A stretch of DNA of 64,000 nucleotides from Alcaligenaceae bacterium SAGV5 (lineage in GTDB: Bacteria; Pseudomonadota; Gammaproteobacteria; Burkholderiales; Burkholderiaceae_B), in NCBI GenBank assembly GCA_009360345.1, contig SPDP01000001.1, forward strand, positions 1,984,001-2,048,000, read 5' to 3'. Position 1 is the stretch's first letter. Each line of letters starts with the position of its first letter. The notes below the pieces were generated by a model that saw only the letters and a program-made list of their open reading frames with translations, searched no databases and was not told the DNA's origin. The translations under genes were made by a program, and so were the position numbers. Shown piece by piece: positions 34,232 through 43,553 of this stretch.

Positions 34232-34264
34232 CTGTCTCTTATACACCTCTGACGCTGCCGACGG
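34232..34264. other. Nextera (Tn5 mosaic-end) sequencing adapter remnant: assembly artefact
   Basis: The stretch begins CTGTCTCTTATACAC and continues into TCTGACGCTGCCGACG. This is the 19-bp Tn5 mosaic end followed by the Nextera read-1 adapter, with only two differences (34247 and 34264) over 33 bases. It is not expected in any natural genome. It lies exactly where the upstream flank of ychF meets a thiolase gene lacking its 5' part, so the two sides were probably joined in assembly or library preparation. Confidence 0.95.
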
Positions 34265-34504
34265 GGGTTCCTGGACGGCCGTTTCGGCTCGATGGGCGAG
34301 TTGCCCGTCAATACCCATGGCGGCCTGCTGTCGCATGGCCATCCCGCCCGGGCGGGCGGCATCGGCAACGTGGTCGAGGCGGTCGTGCAATTGCGCGGCG
34401 AAGCCGGCGCACGCCAGGCCGGCGAAAGACGGCTGGCGCTGGCGCATGGCATGGGCGGCGTGTTTGCCACGCACGGCGTACTGCTGCTGGGAGCCCCGGA
34501 ATGA
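34265..34504 (+). pseudogene. C-terminal fragment of a thiolase (SCP2/acetyl-CoA acetyltransferase-like), cut by the adapter junction
   Basis: About 79 codons remain, from FLDGRFGSMGELPVNTHGG to VFATHGVLLLGAPE. NTHGGLLSHGHP with the catalytic His and EAVVQLRGEAGARQ are the C-terminal signature of SCP2-type thiolases, which need about 380 residues. The nucleophilic Cys and the first 300 residues are absent because the frame runs into adapter sequence. The stop overlaps the DUF35 start (ATGA), a normal thiolase-DUF35 coupling. The true gene is probably intact in the organism but incomplete in this assembly. Confidence 0.88.
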
Positions 34505-34896
34505 CGGATGTTCGTTCATCGGGGCTGTTGGCGCCGTATCGCGAGGCGGCCGGGCGGGGCGTGCTGCTTCTGCCCCGCTGTGGCGATTGCGGGGCATGGC
34601 AATGGCCGCCCCGCGCCGCCTGCCGGCATTGCGGCGGCGCGCTGGACTGGCGCCAGGCCAGCGGCGGCGGACGTCTGTCGACCTGGAGCGTGGTGACGCG
34701 CGCCCCGCGCCCTGAACTCCAGGCCGACGTGCCCTACGTCGTGGCCTTCGTCGAGCTGGACGAGGGCGTGCGCCTGTTCGCCCGCATCGTCGGCACCGGC
34801 GCCGACGCGCTGCGGACGGGCCAACGGGTGCGTTGCCGCTTCGGTCCGTCGCCCGATCCCGCCATATCGATTCCCGTATTCGTTGCAGAAGGTTGA
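34501..34896 (+). CDS. Zn-ribbon/OB-fold (DUF35) acyl-CoA-associated protein
   Basis: A 131-residue protein with an N-terminal rubredoxin-like zinc ribbon (LPRCGDCGAWQWPPRAACRHCGG: two CxxC pairs) and an OB-fold that follows (LSTWSVVTRAP, PYVVAFVELDEGVRLFARI). DUF35 proteins form complexes with SCP2-type thiolases or hydratases in side-chain beta-oxidation of steroids and aromatic acyl-CoAs, channelling acyl-CoA. It is translationally coupled to the thiolase fragment and is followed after 1 nt by an acyl-CoA dehydrogenase. Confidence 0.9.
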   Translation: MTDVRSSGLLAPYREAAGRGVLLLPRCGDCGAWQWPPRAACRHCGGALDWRQASGGGRLSTWSVVTRAPRPELQADVPYVVAFVELDEGVRLFARIVGTGADALRTGQRVRCRFGPSPDPAISIPVFVAEG

Positions 34897-34897
34897 C

Positions 34898-36046
34898 ATG
34901 GATTACCTGATTCCCGCGGAGTTCGTGCAGTTCGCCGACCTGGCGCGCCAGTTCGTGCGCAAGGAACTGTGGCCGCATGAAGAAGACGTGGAGCGTGCCG
35001 ACCGCGTGCCCCCGGAGCTTGCCCGCGGCCTGCGGGCCAAGGCGGTGGAGCTTGGCCTGTTCGGTTTCAACATGCCCGAGGAGGCCGGTGGCCCCGGTTT
35101 GCCTTATCTGGCGCAGGTCCTGATACGCGAACAGTTGGGGCAGGCGAGCGTGGCGCTGGCCGACCTGGCCGGCCGTCCGCCCAAGGCCCTCCTGGCCTGC
35201 CGCGGCGAGCAGCGCGAGCGTCTGCTGGCGCCCGCGGTGCGTGGCGAGCAGGTCTGGGCCTTCGCGCTGACCGAACCCGGTGCCGGGTCGGACGCCGGAT
35301 CCATCCGGACCCGTGCCCTCCGCGTGGAAGGAGGCTGGCGGCTGACCGGCACCAAGCACTTCATCTCTCACGGCGATCACGCCGATCGTGTCATCGTGAT
35401 CGCCAAGGCGCGGCAGGACGGTGGCGAGGCCCCGGCCGCCTTCGTCGTGGCGCACGGGGCGGCGGGTTTCTCGGTGGGGCGCGTCCATCGCAAGATGGGG
35501 TGGCGCGGCTATCCGGTGTGCGAGCTGGTGTTCGACGACGTGTTCGTCGCCGATGCGGATGTGCTGGGCGAAATCGGCGGCGGCCTGCGGCTGGGGCTGG
35601 CCAATATCCTGGAGTCGCGGATAGGCGTGGCCGCGCATTGCGTGGGCATGGCCCAGCGCGCCTACGATTACGCGATCGAACATCTGCGTGTGCGCCGCCA
35701 ATTCGGGCGGCCTTTGGGCAGCTTCCAGGGCTTGCAGTGGATGGTGGCCGAGATGGCGGTCGACATCGAACAGTCGCGCGCCCTGCTCTATGCGGCGGCA
35801 CGCGAAATGGACCGGGGTGCCGATGCACGCGCGGCCGTTTCCATGGCCAAGCTGTCGGCCACCGAGATGGCGGGCAGGGTGGCGGACCGCGCGCTGCAAC
35901 TGCTGGGCGGCGCGGGCTACATGGCCGAATCGCCGGTGGAAATGATTTATCGCGATGTCCGCGCCTTTCGCATCGGCGAGGGCACCAGCGAAATCCAGAA
36001 GAACCAGATCGCCCGGGCGTGCCTGGGGCGGGAGATGTTCGCATGA
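34898..36046 (+). CDS. Acyl-CoA dehydrogenase
   Basis: A 382-residue flavin-dependent acyl-CoA dehydrogenase of normal length. Its motifs are FALTEPGAGSDAGSIRTRA (FAD/substrate loop), GTKHFISHGDHAD, LRVRRQFGRPLGSFQGLQW and the C-terminal RIGEGTSEIQKNQIAR with the usual catalytic Glu region. It introduces a 2,3-double bond into an acyl-CoA and passes electrons to ETF. The start at 34898 lies 1 nt after the DUF35 stop, and the end overlaps the ligase start by ATGA. It is part of an acyl-CoA degradation module. Confidence 0.93.
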   Translation: MDYLIPAEFVQFADLARQFVRKELWPHEEDVERADRVPPELARGLRAKAVELGLFGFNMPEEAGGPGLPYLAQVLIREQLGQASVALADLAGRPPKALLACRGEQRERLLAPAVRGEQVWAFALTEPGAGSDAGSIRTRALRVEGGWRLTGTKHFISHGDHADRVIVIAKARQDGGEAPAAFVVAHGAAGFSVGRVHRKMGWRGYPVCELVFDDVFVADADVLGEIGGGLRLGLANILESRIGVAAHCVGMAQRAYDYAIEHLRVRRQFGRPLGSFQGLQWMVAEMAVDIEQSRALLYAAAREMDRGADARAAVSMAKLSATEMAGRVADRALQLLGGAGYMAESPVEMIYRDVRAFRIGEGTSEIQKNQIARACLGREMFA

Positions 36047-37698
36047 CAGTCGCGACGAACGGGCCGCTGGCGGATGTGGACCGCTGGACCCTGGGGCGGT
36101 TCGTCGACGAGATCGGCGCGCGTTTCGGCGATGGCGGGGCGATGGTGGCCAGCGACCGCCAGCACGGCCCCGGCCTGCGCCGGTGGACCTACGCGGAACT
36201 GGCGCGCGATGCATGCGCGCTGCAATGGGCCCTGATGCGGCAAGGCGTGCGGCCGGGCGACCGGGTCGGCGTGATGCTGTCGAGCTTTCCGGAGTGGGTG
36301 CTGTATCTGTTCGCCGTCACGCGGCTGGGGGCGGTGTTCGTTCCGATCAATCCGCGGTTCCGCAGCCGCGAGCTGCGGCACGTGCTGGGCCATTCCGGCG
36401 CCCGCGCGCTGATCGCCATGGGCAGCTACCTGGGCCACGATCACGCCGGCCAGATCGCCGAGGCCCGCGCGGATGCGGCGCTGCCGGCGTTGGAGACGGT
36501 GATCGGCGTGCACACCGCGCCCGCGGCGGACGCGCAGGATACGGCAGCCTTGCTCGACACGGGCCGGCGGTATCTGGACGAGCATGGCGTACCGCCCCGC
36601 GCGGACGACGCAGATGCCGTCGCGGTCTTGTTCTATACCTCGGGCACGACTTCGTTTCCCAAGGGCGTGCCGCTGACCCACGCGAACCTGCTGCCGCATT
36701 CGGTGCGCGGCGGCCGCTGGCTGGAGCTGCAACCCGGCGAGAGCGTGCTGACCCTCTATCCGTTCTTCGGGATCTCGGGCGGCGCCAACAAGGTCCTGTC
36801 CACACTGGGCGCCGGCGCGCGGCTGGTCTTCCAGGACAGCTACCGGCCGGACGAAGCGGCCGAGCTGCTGCGCGCGCAGCGTTGCACCGTGATCCACGGC
36901 GTGGACGTGCAGATCCGCGAACTGATGGCGGCGTGCCGGCGCGATCCCCCGGGCGACGAGCCCGAGCGCCGGGCCACCATCGCCTTCACCGCCGGGCTGG
37001 ACGAGGCGCTGGCGCGCGAGATGGGGCCCGGGCTCGGCCTCCATCGTTTCATCCATGCCTACGGCATGACCGAAACCAACCCCATGATCCTGTACAACCG
37101 CCTGGACGATGCGTTCGAGGTCAGCGTGAAGGCGGGCGGACGCGTGGCCGAAGGCGTCGAGGTGCGTGTGGTGGATCCCGAGTCCGGCCTGGACAGATCG
37201 GCCGGGCAGGAAGGCGAGATCGTGGTGCGCGGGCCCACGGTCATGCGGGGGTACTACAACGATCCCGAGTCCACCGCCGCGGCTTTTCGGGACGGCTGGT
37301 TCCACACCGGCGACCTGGGCGTGCGGACCGCGGACGGCTTCCTGTTCTACGTGGGCCGGCTCAAGGACATGCTGAAGGTGGGCGGCTTCAACGTCGCCCC
37401 GCAGGAGGTCGAAGGGCTGCTGCGGACCCACGAGGCGATCGCCGACGTCGCGGTCGCGGCCGGCAGCGATCCGCGGCTGGGCGAGGTGCCCGTGGCCTTC
37501 GTCAAGCTGCGTCCTGGCATGTCGGCGGACGCGGACGGATTGATCGCCTGGAGCCGCGCGCGCATCGCCAATTTCAAGGTGCCGCGGGCCATCTATTTCG
37601 TCGACGAGCTGCCCTACCATACGGCGGCCAACGGTTCCAAGCTGCAGCGCCACGTCCTGCGGGAATGGGCGCGCCAGCGCGAAGCCTCAACCCTTTGA
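36043..37698 (+). CDS. AMP-dependent acyl-CoA synthetase/ligase
   Basis: A 551-residue adenylate-forming ligase. It has the P-loop FYTSGTTSFPKGVPLTHANL, the A5 motif AYGMTETNP, A7 WFHTGDLG and A8 GRLKDMLKVGGFNVAPQEVE. The catalytic C-terminal Lys lies in the AANGSKLQRH segment. It activates an organic acid to its CoA thioester, most likely the first step for the module with the acyl-CoA dehydrogenase and thiolase. The start at 36043 overlaps the preceding stop. The substrate class (fatty, aromatic or terpenoid) cannot be read from the sequence. Confidence 0.93.
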   Translation: MTVATNGPLADVDRWTLGRFVDEIGARFGDGGAMVASDRQHGPGLRRWTYAELARDACALQWALMRQGVRPGDRVGVMLSSFPEWVLYLFAVTRLGAVFVPINPRFRSRELRHVLGHSGARALIAMGSYLGHDHAGQIAEARADAALPALETVIGVHTAPAADAQDTAALLDTGRRYLDEHGVPPRADDADAVAVLFYTSGTTSFPKGVPLTHANLLPHSVRGGRWLELQPGESVLTLYPFFGISGGANKVLSTLGAGARLVFQDSYRPDEAAELLRAQRCTVIHGVDVQIRELMAACRRDPPGDEPERRATIAFTAGLDEALAREMGPGLGLHRFIHAYGMTETNPMILYNRLDDAFEVSVKAGGRVAEGVEVRVVDPESGLDRSAGQEGEIVVRGPTVMRGYYNDPESTAAAFRDGWFHTGDLGVRTADGFLFYVGRLKDMLKVGGFNVAPQEVEGLLRTHEAIADVAVAAGSDPRLGEVPVAFVKLRPGMSADADGLIAWSRARIANFKVPRAIYFVDELPYHTAANGSKLQRHVLREWARQREASTL

Positions 37699-37716
37699 TC
37701 ACCCGGAGTGACCATC

Positions 37717-38547
37717 ATGCGCATCTGGCACCAGAGCTTTACCGTACTGCAGGACTTGCCCGCCTATGCCGACGCGCTCAAGCTGCGCATCGGCGAGGTC
37801 GTCCGGCCCGACACCGAGGTCGTCCTGCACGGACAGATACCCGGCACCTACACGAGCGACTATCCCGGTTCGGACCTGGCCTACGGCGTGCTGTACTGGA
37901 TGCACGGCCTGCAATGGCTGGCCGCCGCGCGCGAGGCGCAGCAGCAGGGCTTCGACGCGATGGTGCTGGCCAGCATCGCCGGTCCGATGGCGCGCGAGAT
38001 CCGGACCATCGTCGATATCCCCGTGGTCGGATACGGCGAGGCCGCGTTCAATCTCGCGGGCCTGTATGGCCGGCGTGCCGGCATGCTGTTTTTCATCAAG
38101 GAACGGCTGGATTTCTGGCCCGAGCAATTGCGCCACTGGGGACTGGAGAACCGCTTCGCCGGCATCGAGCACGCGGGCGTGTCTTTCAAGGACGTGCTGG
38201 CCGGGCACATGGATCCGTCGCGGCGCGACGCGGTGGTGGCCCGCATCGTCGAGCAGGGCGAAAAGCTGGTGCGGGAAACCGGGGCCGATGTCATCGTGCC
38301 CGGGGAGTTGCCGATGAACCTGTTGCTGTCGAAGGCCGGGGTCGAGCGGATCGGCGGCGCCACCGTGGTCGATGGGTTGGCCGTCTCTTTCAAGATGGCC
38401 GAGATGATGGTGGACCTGCGACGCCTGAGCGGCATGCGGCCCAGCAACCACGGCTATTTCCACCAGTCGCCGGATCCGCGCCGTTTCGAGCAGGTGCTGC
38501 AGTTCTATGGCGTATCGGAGCTCGGCTCGAAAATTCCCGAGTGCTGA
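37717..38547 (+). CDS. Asp/Glu/hydantoin racemase-family protein lacking the catalytic cysteines
   Basis: A 276-residue protein with the racemase-family layout (MRIWHQSFT start, VLASIAGPMAREIRTIVDIPVVGYGEAA middle, ADVIVPGELPMNLLL late). The two positions that carry the acid/base cysteines in hydantoin and glutamate racemases read A-S-I-A-G and V-P-G-E-L-P here; the only Cys is the last residue. It may be an isomerase, hydrolase or decarboxylase using other residues. ATG 37717 is preferred over GTG 37708 because GGAG lies 9 nt upstream. It follows the ligase by 18 nt. Confidence 0.82.
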   Translation: MRIWHQSFTVLQDLPAYADALKLRIGEVVRPDTEVVLHGQIPGTYTSDYPGSDLAYGVLYWMHGLQWLAAAREAQQQGFDAMVLASIAGPMAREIRTIVDIPVVGYGEAAFNLAGLYGRRAGMLFFIKERLDFWPEQLRHWGLENRFAGIEHAGVSFKDVLAGHMDPSRRDAVVARIVEQGEKLVRETGADVIVPGELPMNLLLSKAGVERIGGATVVDGLAVSFKMAEMMVDLRRLSGMRPSNHGYFHQSPDPRRFEQVLQFYGVSELGSKIPEC

Positions 38548-38583
38548 ACGCGGGACACGAAGAACGATACGAGGAGACCTGAC

Positions 38584-39582
38584 ATGTGGATCCATCCTGC
38601 GTGCGCCGTCGGACGTCGTCCATGGCACCGGGTGTGCGCGGTGCTGGCCGCCGGGCTGCTGGCTGCCGGTACCGCCCTGGCCCAGCCTTATCCGTCCCGC
38701 CCCGTGACCGTTATCAACCCCTGGACGCCAGGAGGGCCGGCCGATGCCGTGGCGCGCCCCATCCTGCAGAAATTGTCCGAACGCCTGGGCCAGCAGTTCG
38801 TGGTCGAGAACCGCGCCGGCGCCAATGGCGTCATCGGTTCGGCCATGGTCGCCCGGGCCAGGCCCGACGGCTACACCCTGCTGTTTTCGCACGTGGGGCC
38901 GATCACCATCAGCCCGGCACTGCAACGCGACATGCCCTATGACCCGGTGAAGGACCTGGCGCCGATCACCCAGGTCGTGTCCGCGCCGCTGGTCCTGGTG
39001 GTCCGGCCGCAGTTGCCCATCCACGACCTGGGCGAACTCATCGCCTATGCGAAGGCGCATCCCGGCAAGCTGTCCTACGGGTCGGTGGGGCCGGGCAGCA
39101 CCACGCACCTGGCGGGGGCGATCCTGGGCAAGAGGGCGGGCGTGGACCTGCTGCACGTGCCCTACAAGGGCGCGGCTCCGGTCATCACGGACATGCTGGG
39201 CGGGCAGATCGACATGGCGTTCCTGAACATCTCGGGGGCCGTGGCGTATCTGAAAAGCGGGCAGTTGCGGGGCATCGCGGTCAGCACGCGCCGCCGGTCG
39301 GCGTTGCAGCCGGAGCTGCCGGCCATCGTCGAGCTGTTCCCGGACTACGAAATCAACTCCTGGTATGGCTTGATGGCGCCGGCCGGAACGCCCCAGGCGA
39401 TCATCGACAAGCTGCAGGCCGAGATCGCGAGCATCGTGAAACTGCCGGACGTCGTACGGCAACTGGAAGGACTGGGCCTGGCACCGGAGGGCACGACGCC
39501 CCGGCGCTACGCCGAGCAGATCCAGGCGGACCTGGCTCGCTGGCGGGAGGGCGTGAAAGCGGCGGGGTTGACGCCGGAGTGA
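38584..39582 (+). CDS. Tripartite tricarboxylate transporter substrate-binding protein (Bug family)
   Basis: A 332-residue Bug receptor with an Arg-rich N-terminus, a hydrophobic core (VLAAGLLAAGTALAQ), then PYPSRPVTVINPWTPGGPAD, ENRAGANGVIG, DGYTLLFS and HVPYKGAAPV. It is the last gene of the acyl-CoA module, 36 nt after the racemase-like gene. It is probably the periplasmic receptor for the acid that the ligase activates. An ATG with an AGGAG site (GAGGAGACCTGAC) supports the start. Confidence 0.92.
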   Translation: MWIHPACAVGRRPWHRVCAVLAAGLLAAGTALAQPYPSRPVTVINPWTPGGPADAVARPILQKLSERLGQQFVVENRAGANGVIGSAMVARARPDGYTLLFSHVGPITISPALQRDMPYDPVKDLAPITQVVSAPLVLVVRPQLPIHDLGELIAYAKAHPGKLSYGSVGPGSTTHLAGAILGKRAGVDLLHVPYKGAAPVITDMLGGQIDMAFLNISGAVAYLKSGQLRGIAVSTRRRSALQPELPAIVELFPDYEINSWYGLMAPAGTPQAIIDKLQAEIASIVKLPDVVRQLEGLGLAPEGTTPRRYAEQIQADLARWREGVKAAGLTPE

Positions 39583-39605
39583 CCGGCGGCGAGCGGACTG
39601 CCAGG

Positions 39606-39626
39606 GCCCGCGCCTTGGGCGCGGGC
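39606..39626. terminator. 9-bp hairpin between Bug and thyA
   Basis: GCCCGCGCC (39606-39614) pairs perfectly with GGCGCGGGC (39618-39626) around a 3-nt loop, between convergent stops. There is no clear T-run. Confidence 0.6.
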
Positions 39627-39647
39627 GGGGGTTGGCGGGAACGGGTC

Positions 39648-40619
39648 CTAGACGGCCATGGGCGCCGTCAGCGGCGCGTGGTGTTCATATCCCACCAGCG
39701 AGAAGTCGCCCGGCTCCACGCGTTCGAGCCATTCCGGTTCGTACTTGCCGGTGAGGGCATGGTCGGGGATGCGGTCGGACAAGGCCAGTTGCGGCGCGGG
39801 GAAGGGCGTGCGGGTCAGTTGTTCCCGCAGCATGGGCAGGTGGTTCTCGTAGATGTGGGCATCGCCCATGAAATAGCTGAACCAGCGGGGCTGGTAGCCG
39901 GTCAGCCGGCCCACCAGATGCAGCAGCGCGGCGCCTTCGGTCAGGTTGAACGGCGTGCCCAGGCCGATATCGTTCGAGCGGATGTACAGGCACAACGAGA
40001 TTTCGCGCGTGGTCGCGTTGGGCAGGAACTGGTAGAGCAGATGGCAGGGCGGCAGCGCCATTTCCTCGATCTGGGCCCAGTTCCAGCCATGGAAGAGGAT
40101 GCGGCGGTCGCCGGGATTGGCGTGGATGGTGTCCAGGCACTGGCGCAACTGGTCGACGGCCTTGTAGAGCAGCACCTTGCGCGCGCCGTCCTCGTCGAAC
40201 TCGGCCACGCGGGCATAGCCGCGGCCCAGCGCGTCCTGCAACTGGGCGGTGCGAGCCGCGTCGAGGACCTTGTAGGCGGGCCACTGGCGCCACTGGACGC
40301 CATAGACGGGGCCCAGGTCGTCTTCGCCTTCGCGATAGGGGTTGGCCAGCCACTGCGCGTTCTCGTTCGCGTTCTGGTCCCAGACCTTGCAGCCCAGTTC
40401 GCGGAATTCCGCGGCGCTGCGCGAGGCGCGCAGGAAGCCCACCAGTTCGCCGATGGCGGACTTGAACGCCAGCCGCTTGGTCGTGACGGCCGGGAATCCC
40501 TGGCGCAGGTCGAAGCGCAGCGAGGCGCCGGGCAGGCTGAGGGTGCGGACGCCCGTTCTGTTCACTTGCCACGAGCCGTTGTCGAGAACGGATTGGACGA
40601 GGTCGAGGTATTGTTTCAT
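39648..40619 (-). CDS. thyA: Thymidylate synthase
   Basis: A 323-residue ThyA that methylates dUMP to dTMP with methylene-tetrahydrofolate. It is longer than the 264-residue E. coli enzyme because of an insert around residues 85-150, as in many beta-proteobacteria. The catalytic Cys is in [11 protein letters not shown], the substrate Arg-containing [10 protein letters not shown] precedes it, and [11 protein letters not shown] and GDAHIYENH follow. The start is well placed (MKQYLDLV). folA, often its neighbour, is 15 kb away here but would be about 3 kb away if the 42.8-56.9 kb segment were inverted. Confidence 0.96.
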   Translation of the reverse strand: MKQYLDLVQSVLDNGSWQVNRTGVRTLSLPGASLRFDLRQGFPAVTTKRLAFKSAIGELVGFLRASRSAAEFRELGCKVWDQNANENAQWLANPYREGEDDLGPVYGVQWRQWPAYKVLDAARTAQLQDALGRGYARVAEFDEDGARKVLLYKAVDQLRQCLDTIHANPGDRRILFHGWNWAQIEEMALPPCHLLYQFLPNATTREISLCLYIRSNDIGLGTPFNLTEGAALLHLVGRLTGYQPRWFSYFMGDAHIYENHLPMLREQLTRTPFPAPQLALSDRIPDHALTGKYEPEWLERVEPGDFSLVGYEHHAPLTAPMAV

Positions 40620-40791
40620 GGGCTTGGGCTGGGAGGTACGGCGGCTTCGATTATCGCATGTCCCCGCGCGCGGCCAGGTGGCGCGAAGTCCGCGTTACGC
40701 GGGCCGTGTTCCGGGACGGGCGTTGCGCGCCGGGGACCCTGGCACGAGTCCTGCGTGCGATAGTTACGGTTGTCAGTTCCCTGTTGCACTC

Positions 40792-42939
40792 ATGCGTCTC
40801 GCCTCCATTCCCGATACCCTGCGCCGCCTCTGGGCGCATGACACCTTCGTCTACAGCCTGCGCGTGTTCATCGCCCTGGCCAGCGTCATGGCCCTGTGCG
40901 GGTGGAATGACCGGATGGATCTGGTCATTCCGGCGTTCCTGGGCGTCATCGCCTGCGCGCTGGCCGAGACCGACGACAACTGGCGCGGCCGGCTGCTGGC
41001 CCAGGTCGTCACGCTGGCCTGCTTCGCCGTGGCGGCCGTCGCGGTCAAGGCGCTGTTTCCCTATCCCTGGCTGTTCCTGGCGGGGATGGTGCTGTCCACG
41101 TTTTGCCTGACCATGCTGGGAGCCATCGGCGAGCGCTACCGCGCCATCGGGTATGCGACGCTGATCCTGGCCATCTACACCACCATAGGCGTGGAGCAGG
41201 GCGGCGGCGAGGGCGGCTTCTGGCACGAGCCGGCGCTGCTGATGGCCGGGGCGGCCTGGTACGGCCTGTTGTCGGTGCTGTGGGCGGCGCTGTTCGTGCA
41301 CCAGCCCGTGCAGCAGCGGCTGGCGCGGCTGTATGCGGCGCTGGGGGACTACCTGGTGCTGAAGGGCTCGCTGTTCGAACCGGTGCGCGGGATCGACCTG
41401 GAGGCGCGCCGGCTGGAGCTGGCGCAGCTCAACGGCAAGGTGGTGGTGGCGCTGAACGGGGCCAAGGAGAGCATTTTCAGCCGCCTGGGCCAGAGCCGGC
41501 CGGGCCGCAAGACGGCCCGCTATCTGCGGCTGTACTTCATCGCGCAGGACGTGCACGAGCGCGCCAGTTCTTCGCACTATCCCTACGACGAGCTGGCCGA
41601 CGCCTTTTTCCACAGCGACATCATGTTCCGCTGCCAGCGGTTGCTGGGCCTGCAGGGGCAGGCTTGCCGCCGGCTGGCGCGGGCGATCCGGATGCGCCAG
41701 CCCTTCGATGCCGGGGACGAGGCGCGGCAGGCCCGGGCCGACCTGGATGCCTCGCTGGATTACCTGCGCCGGCAGGGCCGGCCGGAATGGATGCGGTTGC
41801 TGCGGTCGGTGGGGGCGCTGTCGGCCAACCTGGCGGAACTGGACCGGCGGCTGGGCAGCGCGAGCAATCCCGACAAGCTGGACGAGCAGCAGCAGGACAA
41901 CAGCCTGCTGGATCGTTCCCCGCAGTCGGTGGGCGAGGCCTTCGACCGGGTGCGGCTGCAATTGACGCCGGGGGCGCCGGTGTTCCGCTATGCCGTGCGG
42001 CTGACGCTGGCGATGGCGGCGGGCTACGGCATGCTGCATCTGGTCCATCCGCAGCAGGGCTACTGGATCGTGCTGACGACGCTGTTCGTCTGCGCGCCCA
42101 GCTATGGCGCCACGCGTACCCGGTTGGTGCAGCGGGTGCTGGGCACGGTGCTGGGGCTGCTGGTGGGGTGGGTGCTGTTCAAGCTGTTTTCCAGCCTGCT
42201 GGTGCAGGCGCTGTTCGCCGTGGTGGCGGGCGTGGCTTTTTTCGCCACGCGTTCGACGCGCTACATGATCGGGACGGCGGCGATCACGGTACTGGTATTG
42301 CTGTGTTTCAACCAGATCGGCAACGGCTATGACCTGTTCGTGCCGCGGCTGGTGGACACGTTGATCGGCGCGGCGATCGCGGGGCTGGCGGTGCTGGTGG
42401 TGATGCCGGACTGGCAGGGGCGCCGGCTGACGCAGGTGGCGGCCAATGCGCTGGCGGCGAACAGCCGTTATCTGCGCGAGATCATGATCCAGTACGAGAC
42501 CGGCAAGCGCGACGATCTGGCCTATCGGCTGGCGCGGCGCAATGCGCACAATGCGGACGCGGCGCTGTCGATGGCGATGTCGAACATGCTGGCCGAGCCG
42601 GGGCATTTCCGGCGGGATGCCGATGCGGGGCTGCGGTTCCTGACGTTGTCGCATACGTTGCTGAATTATCTGTCGGGGCTGGGGGCGCATCGGGAAAGCC
42701 TGTCGGACCATGCGAGCGACGCGCAGATCGCGCGGATGACGATGGAGGTGATCGACGCGCTGGACGGGATTGCGGCGGGCTTGGCGGGGAAGGGCGGGCT
42801 GGCGGCCTGGCGCCCTACCTGCCCGGCGTGGTCGGCGAGGACGGCCGGCTGCCGGACGGCACGCCATGCGGGCCCGTGGCCGCCGCGCCGCTGGGGTCGG
42901 CGGGGATCCTGCCCATTCCGGCCGCCTACGTGGCGCTGA
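40792..42939 (+). CDS. YccS/YhfK-family FUSC membrane protein with a chimeric 3' end
   Basis: A 715-codon frame encoding an inner-membrane protein of the YccS/FUSC type. Two sets of five to six helices (residues about 20-150 and about 395-530, including [33 protein letters not shown]) are separated by a cytoplasmic helical region and followed by a C-terminal cytoplasmic domain. Such proteins resemble aromatic-acid exporters. Homology-like sequence stops at about residue 672 ([11 protein letters not shown]). The last 43 residues are an out-of-frame reading of gcvP, so the native C-terminus is missing. ATG 40792 is chosen; the frame is open upstream without family resemblance. Confidence 0.85.
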   Translation: MRLASIPDTLRRLWAHDTFVYSLRVFIALASVMALCGWNDRMDLVIPAFLGVIACALAETDDNWRGRLLAQVVTLACFAVAAVAVKALFPYPWLFLAGMVLSTFCLTMLGAIGERYRAIGYATLILAIYTTIGVEQGGGEGGFWHEPALLMAGAAWYGLLSVLWAALFVHQPVQQRLARLYAALGDYLVLKGSLFEPVRGIDLEARRLELAQLNGKVVVALNGAKESIFSRLGQSRPGRKTARYLRLYFIAQDVHERASSSHYPYDELADAFFHSDIMFRCQRLLGLQGQACRRLARAIRMRQPFDAGDEARQARADLDASLDYLRRQGRPEWMRLLRSVGALSANLAELDRRLGSASNPDKLDEQQQDNSLLDRSPQSVGEAFDRVRLQLTPGAPVFRYAVRLTLAMAAGYGMLHLVHPQQGYWIVLTTLFVCAPSYGATRTRLVQRVLGTVLGLLVGWVLFKLFSSLLVQALFAVVAGVAFFATRSTRYMIGTAAITVLVLLCFNQIGNGYDLFVPRLVDTLIGAAIAGLAVLVVMPDWQGRRLTQVAANALAANSRYLREIMIQYETGKRDDLAYRLARRNAHNADAALSMAMSNMLAEPGHFRRDADAGLRFLTLSHTLLNYLSGLGAHRESLSDHASDAQIARMTMEVIDALDGIAAGLAGKGGLAAWRPTCPAWSARTAGCRTARHAGPWPPRRWGRRGSCPFRPPTWR

Positions 42940-43529
42940 TGGGCCCCGAGGGACTGCGCAGGGCGACCCAGGTCGCCATCCTGAACGCCAACTATGTGGC
43001 GCGCCGGCTGGCCGGTCACTATCCCGTCCTGTACACCGGCCGCGGCGATCATGTGGCGCACGAATGCATACTCGACCTGCGGCCCATCAAGCAGCGTTGC
43101 GGTATCGATGCCGAGGACGTGGCCAAGCGCTTGATCGACTACGGCTTCCACGCCCCGACGATGAGCTTTCCGGTGGCTGGCACGCTGATGGTGGAGCCTA
43201 CCGAATCCGAGAGCCGCGCCGAGCTGGACCGCTTCATCGAGGCGATGATCGCCATACGCGTCGAGATCGCGGAAATCGAGGCGGGCGAACAGGACCGCAA
43301 CGACAACCTGCTCAAGAACGCGCCGCACACCGCCGAGACGCTGCTGGCGCGGGACTGGCCGCATCCGTATGCGCGCGAGCGCGCGGCCTATCCGCTGCCG
43401 TCGCTGCGCGAGCGCAAGTATTGGCCGCCGGTGGGGCGGGTGGACAACCTGTACGGCGACCGCAACCTGGCCTGCTCGTGCCCGCCCATGAGCGACTACG
43501 CCTTGGGCGCGGGTGGGGATCCAGCGTGA
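42807..43529 (+). pseudogene. gcvP: gcvP C-terminal fragment (displaced, opposite strand)
   Basis: About 240 codons, [18 protein letters not shown] to [10 protein letters not shown], match the last quarter of the glycine decarboxylase P protein: [43 protein letters not shown] and [11 protein letters not shown] are diagnostic. There is no start codon or ribosome site; the frame emerges from the 3' end of the FUSC gene at about 42800-42812. It supplies what the gene at 56854-58920 lacks, except for about 18 residues of the Gly-rich HGGGGPG loop. It is therefore one half of a split gene, not a second copy. Confidence 0.93.
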
Positions 43530-43553
43530 ACAGGCCCTGGGCCGCGGCCGGGA

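Noticed and set aside
34232..34264. A natural Tn5-like transposon end
   Set aside because: The mosaic end continues directly into the synthetic Nextera primer sequence, and no transposase or 9-bp target duplication is visible.
32666..36214. An 1182-codon minus-strand frame spanning ychF and the acyl-CoA genes
   Set aside because: Only its last 132 codons (the VOC gene) are real. The rest reads through the adapter and antisense to conserved genes.
42807..43529. A second, paralogous gcvP gene
   Set aside because: The fragment contains only the part missing from the gene at 56854-58920 and shows no overlap with it, so it is one gene in two pieces.
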